Shown here piece after piece: positions 41,415-50,817 of a DNA stretch of 64,000 bases. The notes beneath the pieces were generated by a model, which worked only from the letters and a program-made list of their open reading frames with translations, ran no database searches and was not told the DNA's origin. The stretch lies in NCBI RefSeq assembly GCF_003590775.1, contig NZ_QYUM01000003.1, positions 498,501 through 562,500 on the forward strand, written 5' to 3'. How positions within the stretch are numbered: position 1 is the first letter of the stretch; every line of letters begins with the position of its first letter. The DNA comes from Sphingomonas cavernae. GTDB lineage: Bacteria > Pseudomonadota > Alphaproteobacteria > Sphingomonadales > Sphingomonadaceae. Position numbers and translations under genes: made by a program.

Positions 41415-42590
41415 ATGACTGAAATCCGCCCCCATATCCTCGATTATCTCGGCGATCTCGAAGGCGCGGTCGCCGAACTGGCCAATACCTGGCGCCCCGA
41501 CGATCCGGCCTATCGGGCGGACGTCTATCGCCAGACAATGGCGAGTTTTTCTTACAGCTATTTCGCCTTCTTCCACGCCGATGCCGAGCATCCCGACTGG
41601 GCGCCGCTGTGGAATCCCGTCTTCACGCTTCAGCCCAACCCGGACGACATCTACACCTACAGTCCGATCCGGGGCGACCTCCGCTACCGCGTGTCGGGCA
41701 ATCGCGGGACCGTGAAGATCCTCAGCTTCACCAGCCAGCGCCACATGTCGGGGATGATCGACGATATCTCGATGATCGGCGCACACAACGAGATCGACGA
41801 CAGTGACTTCGAGGTCGAGGCCAGTGGCGAGTTCGAGATCCTGTTCAGCGCAGAGCGGCCCCACGGGCACACGGGCAACTGGGCGAAGATCGATCCCGAA
41901 GCCACGGCAATCTTCACGCGCTTCCGCAGCTATGACTGGGAGAATGAAATCGATCCGGTGTTGTCGATCGAATGTCTCGATCCGGTGCCGCCCAAGGCGC
42001 GGCTGACCCCGGACCAGATCCTCGCGCGCATCCAGGAAATGGCCAGGTTCCCGGCGCGCAAGACGCGCAGCTACTATCGGCTGCAGAACGGCGTGAAGGA
42101 GCGCGTCGGCTTCAACGTCTTCGAGCCCGTTCAGATGAAGGGTGCGCTGGCGAAGCAGGTCTATTGGCCGGCATGCTTCCGGTTCGAGCCTGGTGAGGCG
42201 CTGATCATCGAGACCGAGCTGCCCGAACGCTGCCCCTATTGGAACATTCAGCTCAACGACCCCTATTTCAACGCGCTCGAATATGTCTACCGCCTCTCCA
42301 GCCTCAACGGTCATAGCGCGAAGCTGAGTTCGGACGGCAGGTTTCGCGCGGTGATCGCGCTCGAGGATCCCGGCGTACCCAACTGGCTCGATCCTGCCGG
42401 CTATACCGAAGGCGGGATCTATGGCCGTTGGTTCGACTGCAGTTCTGCGCCGCTGCCCGTGCTCAAACGTGTAAAGCTCGCCGAACTGCGCGATCACCTT
42501 CCGCCCGACACGCCCGTGGTCACGCCTGAGGAGCGCGCCGAGGAGCTGCGCCGCCGCGTGCGCGCCGGCCAGCGCCGGCGTCGCTGGTAA
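41415..42590 (+). CDS. DUF1214-domain protein
   Basis: A 391-residue protein without a signal peptide. The C-terminal third has the DUF1214 pattern: ALIIETELPERCPYWNIQLNDPYFN, HSAKLSSDGRFRAVIALEDPGVPNWLDPAGYTEGGIYGRW. The N-terminal part (FTLQPNPDDIYTYSPIRGDLRYRV) is typical of the cytoplasmic sphingomonad and mycobacterial forms. No activity is established for the domain. It lies 9 bases after the VOC gene and 12 before the sulfotransferase gene, so it belongs to that operon. Confidence 0.85.
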   Translation: MTEIRPHILDYLGDLEGAVAELANTWRPDDPAYRADVYRQTMASFSYSYFAFFHADAEHPDWAPLWNPVFTLQPNPDDIYTYSPIRGDLRYRVSGNRGTVKILSFTSQRHMSGMIDDISMIGAHNEIDDSDFEVEASGEFEILFSAERPHGHTGNWAKIDPEATAIFTRFRSYDWENEIDPVLSIECLDPVPPKARLTPDQILARIQEMARFPARKTRSYYRLQNGVKERVGFNVFEPVQMKGALAKQVYWPACFRFEPGEALIIETELPERCPYWNIQLNDPYFNALEYVYRLSSLNGHSAKLSSDGRFRAVIALEDPGVPNWLDPAGYTEGGIYGRWFDCSSAPLPVLKRVKLAELRDHLPPDTPVVTPEERAEELRRRVRAGQRRRRW

Positions 42591-42602
42591 GAGGAGAGTT
42601 TC

Positions 42603-43811
42603 ATGGCAGGCTTCGAGGAACGTTTCCCGGCCCCCGACCAGTTCCGCGATGCGTCCGACGAGTTGCATGCATTGGTCGGCTTGCAGCTCGGCACCGATGA
42701 TTTCGGACCGGGCGATTATCTGCCGGGGCTGGAGATGCTGCTGCAATCGATGGATGTCGATCCGCATTTCACCGAGCGCGGGCGTCGCATTGCCTGGGGC
42801 GATCTGGTCAACGTGCTGGGCGCGCGGGCGCACGCCTGGCGCGCGATGAAGATCAATCCCGGTTTCGACAGGCATCCCGTCTCGCGGCCCATCGTCATCA
42901 CCGGCGTCCCGCGCACGGGCACTACCGCGCTGCACAAGCTGATGGCGGTCGATCCGCAGTTCCAGGGGCTGCAGACCTGGCTCACCGGCGCACCGATGCC
43001 GCGGCCGCCGCGCGATCAATGGAGCCAGCACCCGCAATTCCTCAAGGTCGCGGAGCAGTTACGCGCGCGCTACGACGCGGCGCCGGACTCGCGCGCGGCG
43101 CACCTTATGGTCGCCGAGGAAGTCGACGAATGCTGCCTCGTCCTGCGGCAGAGCTTCGTCTCCAATCTGTGGACCTGCGGCTGGTCGGCGCACAGCTATG
43201 ACGCATGGTGGCAGCAGCAGAGCGAACGACCCGCCTATCGCCATCTTGCCCGCGTCCTGCAGCTCATCGGCAGCGCTGAACCCGACAAGCGCTGGCTGCT
43301 CAAGAACCCGGGGCATATCGCCAATCTCGACCTGGTCTTCGAAACATTCCCCGACGCGCTCGTCATCCAGACGCACCGCGACAGCGCCAAGGCGCTTCCT
43401 TCGCTGTGCGCGCTGCTGATGCAGCGCTTCCCGCTCATGGAAGAAGGTTCGCGGCCCAAGCGCGCACGGGCGATGCTGACGCGCGAGACCGAAAAATGGG
43501 CCGACGCCGTGCATAAAGCTGAGGCGGTCCGGCATCAACATCCCGGCCGGATATTCGACGTGGTGCATGCCGATTTCCACCGCGATCCGATGGGCATCAT
43601 CCGCCGCATCTATAGTTTTGCGGGCCTGGAACTGACGCCCGAGGTGGACGCCGACATGGTACGGCGCGCCGAAGAGCGGCCCGAGCTCGCGCACGGCGTC
43701 CATCGCTACGACCTGGCGGATTTCGGCATGGGCGAGGAAGCGATACGCGCGCCCTTCGGCGACTATATCGATCGCTTCGGTCTCGCGCCCGGCAAGAGCG
43801 CCGCTGCATGA
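42603..43811 (+). CDS. Sulfotransferase-family protein
   Basis: A 402-residue protein with the PAPS 5'-phosphosulfate loop VITGVPRTGTTALHKLMAVDP near residue 97 and a 3'-phosphate-binding-like segment LVIQTHRDSAKALPS near 255, preceded by KRWLLKNPGHIANLDLVFE. This is the PF13469-type family common in actinobacteria and sphingomonads. It would move sulfate from PAPS to a hydroxyl group, but the acceptor is unknown. The following dehydrogenase gene starts inside its stop codon (ATGA), so the two are tightly coupled. Confidence 0.88.
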   Translation: MAGFEERFPAPDQFRDASDELHALVGLQLGTDDFGPGDYLPGLEMLLQSMDVDPHFTERGRRIAWGDLVNVLGARAHAWRAMKINPGFDRHPVSRPIVITGVPRTGTTALHKLMAVDPQFQGLQTWLTGAPMPRPPRDQWSQHPQFLKVAEQLRARYDAAPDSRAAHLMVAEEVDECCLVLRQSFVSNLWTCGWSAHSYDAWWQQQSERPAYRHLARVLQLIGSAEPDKRWLLKNPGHIANLDLVFETFPDALVIQTHRDSAKALPSLCALLMQRFPLMEEGSRPKRARAMLTRETEKWADAVHKAEAVRHQHPGRIFDVVHADFHRDPMGIIRRIYSFAGLELTPEVDADMVRRAEERPELAHGVHRYDLADFGMGEEAIRAPFGDYIDRFGLAPGKSAAA

Positions 43812-44815
43812 GGGCGATCGTCTATCCGGGCGCGGGTGCGCCACTGGTGCTCGAGCGCATCCCCGACCCGGTGCCGGGCCCGGGAGAGCTGGTCATCAAG
43901 GTGCACCGCTGCGGCATTTGCGGGACCGATCTGCACATGACCGAAGGATCAGGGTTCGAGTTTCCCGCGGGCACCGTGCCCGGCCATGAATATGCCGGTG
44001 AAGTGGTGGCGGTCGGCAAGGAGGTGACGGGCTGGGCTGAGGGCGATCGGCTGACCGCGCTTCCGTCGACCGGTTGCGGCAAATGCGCCGCATGCGCCCA
44101 GGGCAATCTCGTGCTCTGCCGCGATGCGCCCGGCGTGATGGGCGGTTTCGCGGAATATCTGAAGGTGCCGGCCAGTGTTGCGGTCAAGCTGCCGTCGGTC
44201 TTGTCGCTCGCCGACGGAGCACTGATCGAGCCCATGGCGGTGGGCTTGTACGGCATGCGCCAGGTGCCGATGGACGCGTGCAGCCGCGTGCTCGTGCTCG
44301 GCGGCGGGTCGGTCGCGCTGGCGGCGATCTGGTGGGCGCGCAGACTTGGCGCCGGACGGATCGTCGCGGCGTCGCGCTCGCCGCGCCGTGCCGAGATGGC
44401 ACTCGCAATGGGAGCAGACGCCTTCGTGGCCTTTGGCGAGAATGAGGCTGCGGAGATCCGCGAGGCGCTGGGCGGCCCGCCCGACACCGTCGTCGAATGC
44501 GTCGGCACAAGCGGGTTTCTCGGCAAGGCGGTGCAGCATGTCGCTTCGCTCGGTCAGGTGCTGTCGATGGGCTTCTGCACCGTGCCTGACACGCTTATCC
44601 CCGCTATTGCCGCCACCAAGGGTGTCACGATGCGCTTCCCGGTCGGCTACGCGCTGTCGGACTTCGAACGCGTCGCGCGCGACATCGATAGCTGCCATGC
44701 CGACCCCAAGATGATGATCAGTTCGGTGGTCTCGCTCGACGAGGTCCCGGCGACTTTCGATCGGCTGCGCGCGCCGAACGCGGAGACGAAAGTGCACATC
44801 ACCTTCGATAGCTAA
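43808..44815 (+). CDS. Zinc-dependent alcohol dehydrogenase (MDR family)
   Basis: A 335-residue medium-chain dehydrogenase. The catalytic zinc region is HRCGICGTDLHM with VPGHEYAGEVVAVGKEV, the structural zinc cysteines are in STGCGKCAACAQGNLVLC, and the NAD motif is VLVLGGGSVALAAIWWARRLGAG. The fold and zinc sites are intact. It ends the operon VOC-DUF1214-sulfotransferase-dehydrogenase and presumably oxidises an alcohol or polyol intermediate of the same unknown pathway. Confidence 0.92.
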   Translation: MRAIVYPGAGAPLVLERIPDPVPGPGELVIKVHRCGICGTDLHMTEGSGFEFPAGTVPGHEYAGEVVAVGKEVTGWAEGDRLTALPSTGCGKCAACAQGNLVLCRDAPGVMGGFAEYLKVPASVAVKLPSVLSLADGALIEPMAVGLYGMRQVPMDACSRVLVLGGGSVALAAIWWARRLGAGRIVAASRSPRRAEMALAMGADAFVAFGENEAAEIREALGGPPDTVVECVGTSGFLGKAVQHVASLGQVLSMGFCTVPDTLIPAIAATKGVTMRFPVGYALSDFERVARDIDSCHADPKMMISSVVSLDEVPATFDRLRAPNAETKVHITFDS

Positions 44816-45027
44816 GCGCATTTCAGCGCCGAGGCCGCGTGCGCCAATGCTCCATTTCGTCGCAAGAGTCGCTTCCATCCTATGATTGAGCGACCCGGGC
44901 GATGCAAAAGAGCCCCATGTTTTGAGCGAGTCTCATAACCCACGCGCCGCAACGACCATCCGATCTCATTCGATCCGGCGAACCCGGTGGCGAGGGCCTG
45001 ACGACTTTATTTCGTGGAGCGAGCGAA

Positions 45028-45210
45028 ATGAGTAAATTGTCGAGAGTGACCCAATCAATGATTGGCCGTGCGGCAATCGGCTTCGTGGGCACGGCAATTG
45101 TGCTGCTGGGCACACCGCTGCTGACGCCCGACGCATCCGCCGGCACACCAGTCGCGGTACATCTATCTAACGAAGTGATCATTGAGGGCAATGTCATGCA
45201 ACCCTCATGA
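45028..45210 (+). CDS. Possible small exported peptide
   Basis: A 60-codon reading frame with a positively charged start, a hydrophobic core and an Ala-Ser-Ala-like cleavage site (IGRAAIGFVGTAIVLLG...DASAG), as in a signal peptide. GGAGCGAG lies upstream of the ATG. The mature part would be only about 20 residues. It sits in an otherwise gene-free stretch (44816-45398) in which I see no repeat, RNA gene or clear terminator. No homologue is known to me. Confidence 0.35.
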   Translation: MSKLSRVTQSMIGRAAIGFVGTAIVLLGTPLLTPDASAGTPVAVHLSNEVIIEGNVMQPS

Positions 45211-45398
45211 ACTACCCGCATCGTGAGACTGCTGTGTCGGAGCGGGCGGAACACATATTCATCATCCAATCTATTGTATTCTGTCGTTTATTTTTAGCTC
45301 GATAAGTTGAGTGCTCTTGGTCTGAGACTGAAGGGTGCCCCGACTCCGACGGCTTGCTGGTGTGGTGGAAGTGCAAGTCGCAGAGCCGGGGCTATCGG

Positions 45399-48300
45399 TC
45401 ACCAGCGGAACGCGATGCCGCCGGAGACCGAATGAGCAGTGAGGTTCTCGCGAGCCTCAAGACCGTAGCGGATCTTGAACTCCGCGCCTGCGATCTTGCC
45501 GATCACCCCGAGGTCGACCAGTCCGGCGGTGCGACCGGGTTCGGCGCCATCGATCCGAAACGCGCTGACGCCGCCGATCATCCGTGACGAAACCGACCAG
45601 CCATGCTGAACAATGTCATGCCCGAGTGCGAGGTTGGCAAAGGGCTTCACGCTGCCATTGCCGACAGCGATCTCGCCGGTCAGGTTGATGCCAACCGCCC
45701 CCGTCAGCGCCTCATATTCCGCGCTGCCCACGATTAATGCCGCATCGCCGGCGTCTGCTTCGGTGAAACCATTCTGGTTCACCTTCGCATAGCCCAGGCT
45801 GACGCCTGGCCGGACAGCGATGTTGCCGGACGTCAGCGTGATGCCGGTTTTCACCGAGGCGCGGAACTCGTCCGCGTCGGTTTCGCCGCTGGCCTGGCGC
45901 GACGAGCTGTTGCCGGTGACTATCCGACGCGTGGTGCCAATCTCGTGACGGGTATAGCCGATCTGCGCATCGACGAAGAGGCGGTCGGCGTCGACCATCG
46001 CATAGGCGCCGACATGATAGCTGTCGACGTCGCCATTCGAGCCGGTACCGGACTGGTTGAGATCGGTGCTCGAATAGCCGCCGGCGATGCCGAGGCGGGC
46101 GGTTTCGCCGATCGCACGATCGACGCCGATGGCCACGCCCTTGACGTCGTAGTCATAGCCCGATGCGCCACCGCCGCCGTCAACATCGCCGAAGGTGCCG
46201 ATCCCCTGCATCCAGAAGGCGGTGCCATGTTCGGCGCCTTCGGACCGCACTTCCGCGTCGGACACGGCATAGCCTGAACGCTCGGCGGCCATGCGACCAT
46301 CCAGCAGGCCGGCGAACTGACGGCCGGCCTGCGCCGCGATCGCCGGCGTGACGCCGTGCACCTCGCCCGAGAAGGAGTCGAGCGCAGCGGCGGCCTTTGA
46401 CGGATCAATGACGTTCAACGAGGCACGCACCGCAGCCAGATCCGAGGTGAACGCGCCGTCGGCAAGGAAGGCGTTGCGCACGGCGATCTGGTTCGGTGTC
46501 AGCCCTTGGATCACCGGAAAGATCGGTGGATTGGGGTTCGGGTTCGGGTTCGGGTTCGGGTTCGGATTCGGATTGGGGTTCGGGTTTGGATTGGGGTTCG
46601 GATTCGGATTCGGATTGGGATTAGGGTTAGGGTTAGGGTTGGGGTTGGGGTTGGGGTTAGGATTGCCCCCCGTCTTGCCTACATTCACCGACACCGCGTT
46701 CGGATCACTATAGTCCACTGCATAGGTGAACAGCAGTCCCTGCGCGATCGTCTGGTCGGGGTTGATCGTGCCGAACGTCCCGGTCACGCCCTGCGCCGCG
46801 CGCAGGAAGGTGTATTTGCCGAACATTGCCGCATCGAGTGGGATGAACTGCACAGCACCATCGAGGCGCGCGGTGCCCTGGATGTCGAGGAGATCCGAAA
46901 CGCCAGGCGCGCCGAGTTCGATATCGAGCCTGCCACCCGCATTCTGGATGAAATCGCCGAACACCGTCAGCGTCCCGATCGAGTTGCCCGGGGCAACAAT
47001 GCCAGAATTGGTCAGGTTATGGCGCGTACCCGCGGCGAAGAGGGCATTGCTGCCGACGGCGCCGGTACCCATCAATGTGCCCGTGGTCTCCACCGCAACA
47101 TTGCCGATATTCGCGCCATTGAGCCTGTAGGTGCCCTGGGTGCGGACCGTCGTGCCGCCGTGAAGCGCGCCGCCCGCGGCCAGCTCCAACAGGCCGGACC
47201 GGACGAGGGCGGGGTTTGCCAAATTGCCAAGCTGCCAATTGCCGGTAATTGTCGTCGTTCCACCGGCGTCCTTCACCAGTCCTTCGATATTGACGAAGCG
47301 CGCCGCATCCCAGCTTCCGGTATTGCCATAGAAGGTCACGACGTCGGCGCCTCCGGCACCGCCATCGATGTTGCTGCCTGCCGCAATCGTCGCAGCGCCG
47401 ACAATCCCGAACTGGTCGTTGCCGTCACCAAGCATGACATTTCCGTTCACCGAACCCACAACGTCCACCCGGTCGTCGCCGGTGCCCGTGTCGACGGCGC
47501 CGGTCAGTACGCCGTCCAGCGTGATGAGGTCGTCGCCCGCGCCCGATTTCACATCACCGCTGATCGTCGCGCCTTCGCGGTTTTCGATGATGTCATAGCC
47601 CTCGGCGGTCTCGATATTGCCGGCGATCGTGCCCCAGTTGATGACGACGTCGTCGCCGCGACCTGCGAGGATCGAACCATCGATCCGCATCGGACCCGTC
47701 AACCTGCCGTCATTCCCACGCAGACCGTTTGTGACGTGAGCGCGTTCGGCGCCCGACAGGTCGAGCGCGCCATGGATGCGTCCGGCATTCTCGATCTCGA
47801 TGATGCCTGCGTTGGCGGCGCTGACCGCGCGGACATTGGTGGTGCCCTGCTGGCCGATGGTGCCGCTGGCCTCGTTTCGGAGCGTGCCGATTTTGCCGGG
47901 GGCGCTGGAGAAGCGAATGACCGTCGCATTCTGGCCGCCCGATGCATTGGGGGCGTTGATCAGCCCGGCATTGGTCAGCCGGTTGGTTTCGCCCTCCATC
48001 GCAAGCGCCGCGCCCGTTTGAGCTTGATTCACGATACCCGCGCCGGCCGCCACGGTGAGGACCGCGTTGCTGCCGGTCGTCCGGATGACCGGATCGGGCG
48101 AGAGGAAATCCAGCACGCCTTCGACGCTGATGGTCAGGTCCTGCGCCGCGAACAGATAGGTCTGGTCGACGGGCGGCTTGCAGATCACGGTCTGGCCCGA
48201 TGTGGGGTTGGCAGGGGTGCAGGCGGTCGGTGTGGGTGTCGGCGTCGGCGTGGAGCCTGTCTTCACCACGTTCACGACGGCCTTGTCGGCTTGGTAGTCG

Positions 48301-50402
48301 ACGGCATAGGTGAAGAAGAGACCCGGCGCCGCCGCGCCGCTGGTAACCTGATCGAACGTTCCGGAGCGCGCGCCGTAGGTCATGAAGGTATAGGCGCCGG
48401 TCCCCGCCAGATCGAGCGGGATGAAATTGACCGTGCCGGCAAGCGTCGCGGTGCCGCCGACGGCAAGCAGGTCAGAGGTGCCCGGAGCGCCAAGCTCGAT
48501 ATCGAGGCGGCCCGTGGCGGTCTGAATATAGTCGCGCAACAGGGTCAGCGTGCCGATGCTCTGGCCGGGCGAGACGATGCCCGCATTGGTCACCACCGCA
48601 TTGTCGAGCGTGATGTCGCTAACCCGGCCGATGCCGCCCAGCGTGCCGCCTTGGGCGATGTTTATATTGCCTTTATGCGTGCCGTTCAGGATATACGTCC
48701 CGAGGCCATCGACCTCCATATCGCCGAACAGCTCATTGTCCGCGCCTTCGGCGAGGACGAGCGTACCGCGCTCCACCTCCATTCCGGCCGAAAACGCACC
48801 CCAGCCGCCCGTCAGTGTGGTGGCGCCGTCCTGAGTCCTGATGAGCCGCTCGAATCCCTCAAACTGCGATGCGTCCCAGGTTCCGCTGTCGCCGGAGAAT
48901 ATCAGCTCGTCGGCGTCGCCGCCCTCGGCCTGGATGCGCACGCTCCCAGCGAGGACCGGGCGATTGTGGATGTAGAACCTATCATCTCCTGCCCCCAACA
49001 GGACGTCACCATTGATCGCGCCTCCGTTGAAAAAGAAGAGATCATTGTTGTCGCCCAGGTTGGTCGTGCCATTGATCGTGCCAAAATTGTAGACCTTGTC
49101 GACGCCCGCTCCGAAGCTGAGGTTGCCGTTGATCGTCGCACCGCTTTCGTTGTGGAGCCTGTTGCCGGGGCTTGCCAGCGATCCCGGTCCACCCGCTCCG
49201 AAAGTCAGGTTTCCGTTAATCGTTCCCCCGGCAAGATTGTCCACCCGGTTGTCGCCGTCGCCAAGATTCACATTGCCCGAAATCGTGCCCGCATTGCGAA
49301 CGACATCGTCCTCGGCGGTCAGCCAGATGTCGCCGTCGATGAGGCTGGTGCCCGCGATGGCGGCGCCTTCGCCCTCGACGCCGTTGTAGATCGCCTTGCC
49401 GTCGCCGTCCTCCATGCGGATGTCGCCATAGATACGGCCGCTGTTCTGCACGACAACCTTGCCCGAATTGCCCGAGGAGATGGCGCGGGCTCCGTCTGGC
49501 ATCCCTGTGTGGCCGATCACGCCGGTTGCATCGTTCCTGATCGTGCCGGTCGTTCCCACGCCGGTGTTGAACTGGACGACAGAGCCATTCGCGTCGATGT
49601 TCGGCGTGTCGATCACGCCGCTGTTGGAAAGCTGGTTCTGGCCAAAGACCATCTGGACCGTCGAGCCGGTGCCGGAATTGGTCAGCGAACCGCCCGCGCG
49701 GTTGGTCAGCGTGCCGCCTCCGGTGAAGACCACCGCGTTGCGCGAGCCGAAAATCTCCGCTGCGTTGTCGAGCGTCGAACCCGCGCCAAGCTGAACGCCG
49801 ATACCATCGGACTCGGCGCGGATGGAGGCCGTGGAGGTCACGGTGCTGTTCGAGCCGACGACCACGCCGTAGCCCTGCGCGCCGGTGTTGCGGATGGAGG
49901 CGCTGGAGCCTCCGTGCGTGATGGTGCTGCCGTTACCAACCGAGACGGTGTGCGAATGCTGGCCGGTGGTGGAGATTGCCCCGCTATTCTCGATGGCTGC
50001 CGAACCGGCAACGACGATGCCATGCGCCCCGACACTATCCACGGCCGAGATCGTGCCGGTATTGACGATCTTGCTGCCCGCTCGCATCCCCCCGACGCTG
50101 ATCGCGTGAAGACCTGGGGTGTTGTTGGCGCGCGCGGCAATCGTACCGTTGTTCGTGATGTTGCCGGTGTCGGTGCCCGCCACGAGAGCCACGCCCGCGG
50201 CCGCATCGATCGTGCCGTCATTGACGAAAACATCATTGCCCGAACCGATATTGGTTGCCGGGCTAATATCCGTGCAGGTCACGGTCTTCTTGCCGTCGGC
50301 GTCGGTGGTCGTCGTACAGGCGGCGTAGGCCGGCTGGCTGTTGATAAGAACAAGGCTTCCGCACAAGGCAGAGGCACAAAAAAGCATACGCTTCGCGATC
50401 AT
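45399..50402 (-). CDS. Autotransporter with two passenger modules
   Basis: About 1,667 residues: a signal peptide (MIAKRMLFCASALCGSLVL...PAYA), a long beta-helical passenger rich in N-G and G-T repeats, and a C-terminal autotransporter beta-domain of about 280 residues ending GGIAFRW. The passenger appears duplicated: each half ends in a PL-type segment (IGTLTLLRDYIQTATGRLDI and IGTLTVFGDFIQNAGGRLDI) and then FFTYAVDY or LFTYAVDY. The first half is followed by a Thr-Pro linker and the second by about 22 Asn-Pro dipeptides. It would be displayed on the cell surface as an adhesin or similar protein. The start is uncertain, as ATG 50447 is also in frame and neither has a good ribosome site. Confidence 0.9.
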   Translation of the reverse strand: MIAKRMLFCASALCGSLVLINSQPAYAACTTTTDADGKKTVTCTDISPATNIGSGNDVFVNDGTIDAAAGVALVAGTDTGNITNNGTIAARANNTPGLHAISVGGMRAGSKIVNTGTISAVDSVGAHGIVVAGSAAIENSGAISTTGQHSHTVSVGNGSTITHGGSSASIRNTGAQGYGVVVGSNSTVTSTASIRAESDGIGVQLGAGSTLDNAAEIFGSRNAVVFTGGGTLTNRAGGSLTNSGTGSTVQMVFGQNQLSNSGVIDTPNIDANGSVVQFNTGVGTTGTIRNDATGVIGHTGMPDGARAISSGNSGKVVVQNSGRIYGDIRMEDGDGKAIYNGVEGEGAAIAGTSLIDGDIWLTAEDDVVRNAGTISGNVNLGDGDNRVDNLAGGTINGNLTFGAGGPGSLASPGNRLHNESGATINGNLSFGAGVDKVYNFGTINGTTNLGDNNDLFFFNGGAINGDVLLGAGDDRFYIHNRPVLAGSVRIQAEGGDADELIFSGDSGTWDASQFEGFERLIRTQDGATTLTGGWGAFSAGMEVERGTLVLAEGADNELFGDMEVDGLGTYILNGTHKGNINIAQGGTLGGIGRVSDITLDNAVVTNAGIVSPGQSIGTLTLLRDYIQTATGRLDIELGAPGTSDLLAVGGTATLAGTVNFIPLDLAGTGAYTFMTYGARSGTFDQVTSGAAAPGLFFTYAVDYQADKAVVNVVKTGSTPTPTPTPTACTPANPTSGQTVICKPPVDQTYLFAAQDLTISVEGVLDFLSPDPVIRTTGSNAVLTVAAGAGIVNQAQTGAALAMEGETNRLTNAGLINAPNASGGQNATVIRFSSAPGKIGTLRNEASGTIGQQGTTNVRAVSAANAGIIEIENAGRIHGALDLSGAERAHVTNGLRGNDGRLTGPMRIDGSILAGRGDDVVINWGTIAGNIETAEGYDIIENREGATISGDVKSGAGDDLITLDGVLTGAVDTGTGDDRVDVVGSVNGNVMLGDGNDQFGIVGAATIAAGSNIDGGAGGADVVTFYGNTGSWDAARFVNIEGLVKDAGGTTTITGNWQLGNLANPALVRSGLLELAAGGALHGGTTVRTQGTYRLNGANIGNVAVETTGTLMGTGAVGSNALFAAGTRHNLTNSGIVAPGNSIGTLTVFGDFIQNAGGRLDIELGAPGVSDLLDIQGTARLDGAVQFIPLDAAMFGKYTFLRAAQGVTGTFGTINPDQTIAQGLLFTYAVDYSDPNAVSVNVGKTGGNPNPNPNPNPNPNPNPNPNPNPNPNPNPNPNPNPNPNPNPNPNPNPPIFPVIQGLTPNQIAVRNAFLADGAFTSDLAAVRASLNVIDPSKAAAALDSFSGEVHGVTPAIAAQAGRQFAGLLDGRMAAERSGYAVSDAEVRSEGAEHGTAFWMQGIGTFGDVDGGGGASGYDYDVKGVAIGVDRAIGETARLGIAGGYSSTDLNQSGTGSNGDVDSYHVGAYAMVDADRLFVDAQIGYTRHEIGTTRRIVTGNSSSRQASGETDADEFRASVKTGITLTSGNIAVRPGVSLGYAKVNQNGFTEADAGDAALIVGSAEYEALTGAVGINLTGEIAVGNGSVKPFANLALGHDIVQHGWSVSSRMIGGVSAFRIDGAEPGRTAGLVDLGVIGKIAGAEFKIRYGLEARENLTAHSVSGGIAFRW
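46529..46664. repeat. Hexamer array encoding an Asn-Pro linker
   Basis: About 22 imperfect hexamers (GGGTTC, GGATTC, GGATTG, GGGTTA, GGGTTG) on the plus strand encode Asn-Pro repeats in the minus-strand autotransporter. They lie between the passenger and the beta-domain. Unit loss or gain keeps the frame but changes linker length. Confidence 0.9.
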
Positions 50403-50560
50403 ATGTTCATGCCGGCAAATGCCGGCCCCCTGTGATTGAGTTGTCATGAGAATGGCGACCGAAGGGCATTCGACTGCTTCGGGAAGGATCGGATCAACCG
50501 ACCCCGATCAGGCTGTTTTCTGCGAATTATGAACCAGTGCAGATTGCCGTGTTCGTTCCT

Positions 50561-50604
50561 CCGACTATGCGCGCGGCGCCCTTTTCTGGGCGTGCCATAG
50601 TCGG
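50561..50604. promoter_or_regulatory. Inverted repeat between autotransporter and LuxR genes
   Basis: CCGACTATG (50561-50569) and CATAGTCGG (50596-50604) are perfect inverted arms, with an inner GCGCCC/GGGCG pair. It lies in the 415-base gap between the divergent genes and could be an operator or a leader hairpin of the autotransporter mRNA. The rest of the gap is AT-richer than the surroundings near 50640-50780 and may hold promoters. Confidence 0.45.
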
Positions 50605-50817
50605 GGTGATGAAGATTGCGCCCCATACGAACGTAGGGGAGTAGAAATTTTTTATGCACCCTGTTCGGATTGGAAAAATATTTGAATTATGTGATGAAGA
50701 TGGCGCTTGGCCGAGACGTTCGCGGGAACGCGCCAAGTAACAAGCCACGAGACATTATTGATTTTATTCGTAAATCAGGTGATTCTTGGCATCTTGGTAA
50801 GCTTTGATCGGTTGGCA

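Noticed and set aside
46621-46645. Telomere-like GGGTTA units
   Set aside because: They are three units within the imperfect hexamer array that encodes the Asn-Pro linker, explained by codon choice for Asn and Pro.
46506-50435. A 1,309-codon plus-strand open frame antisense to the autotransporter
   Set aside because: It mirrors the repetitive, high-GC autotransporter codons. It has no ribosome site, no domain, and a composition rich in Arg, Asp and Ala typical of antisense frames in such genes.
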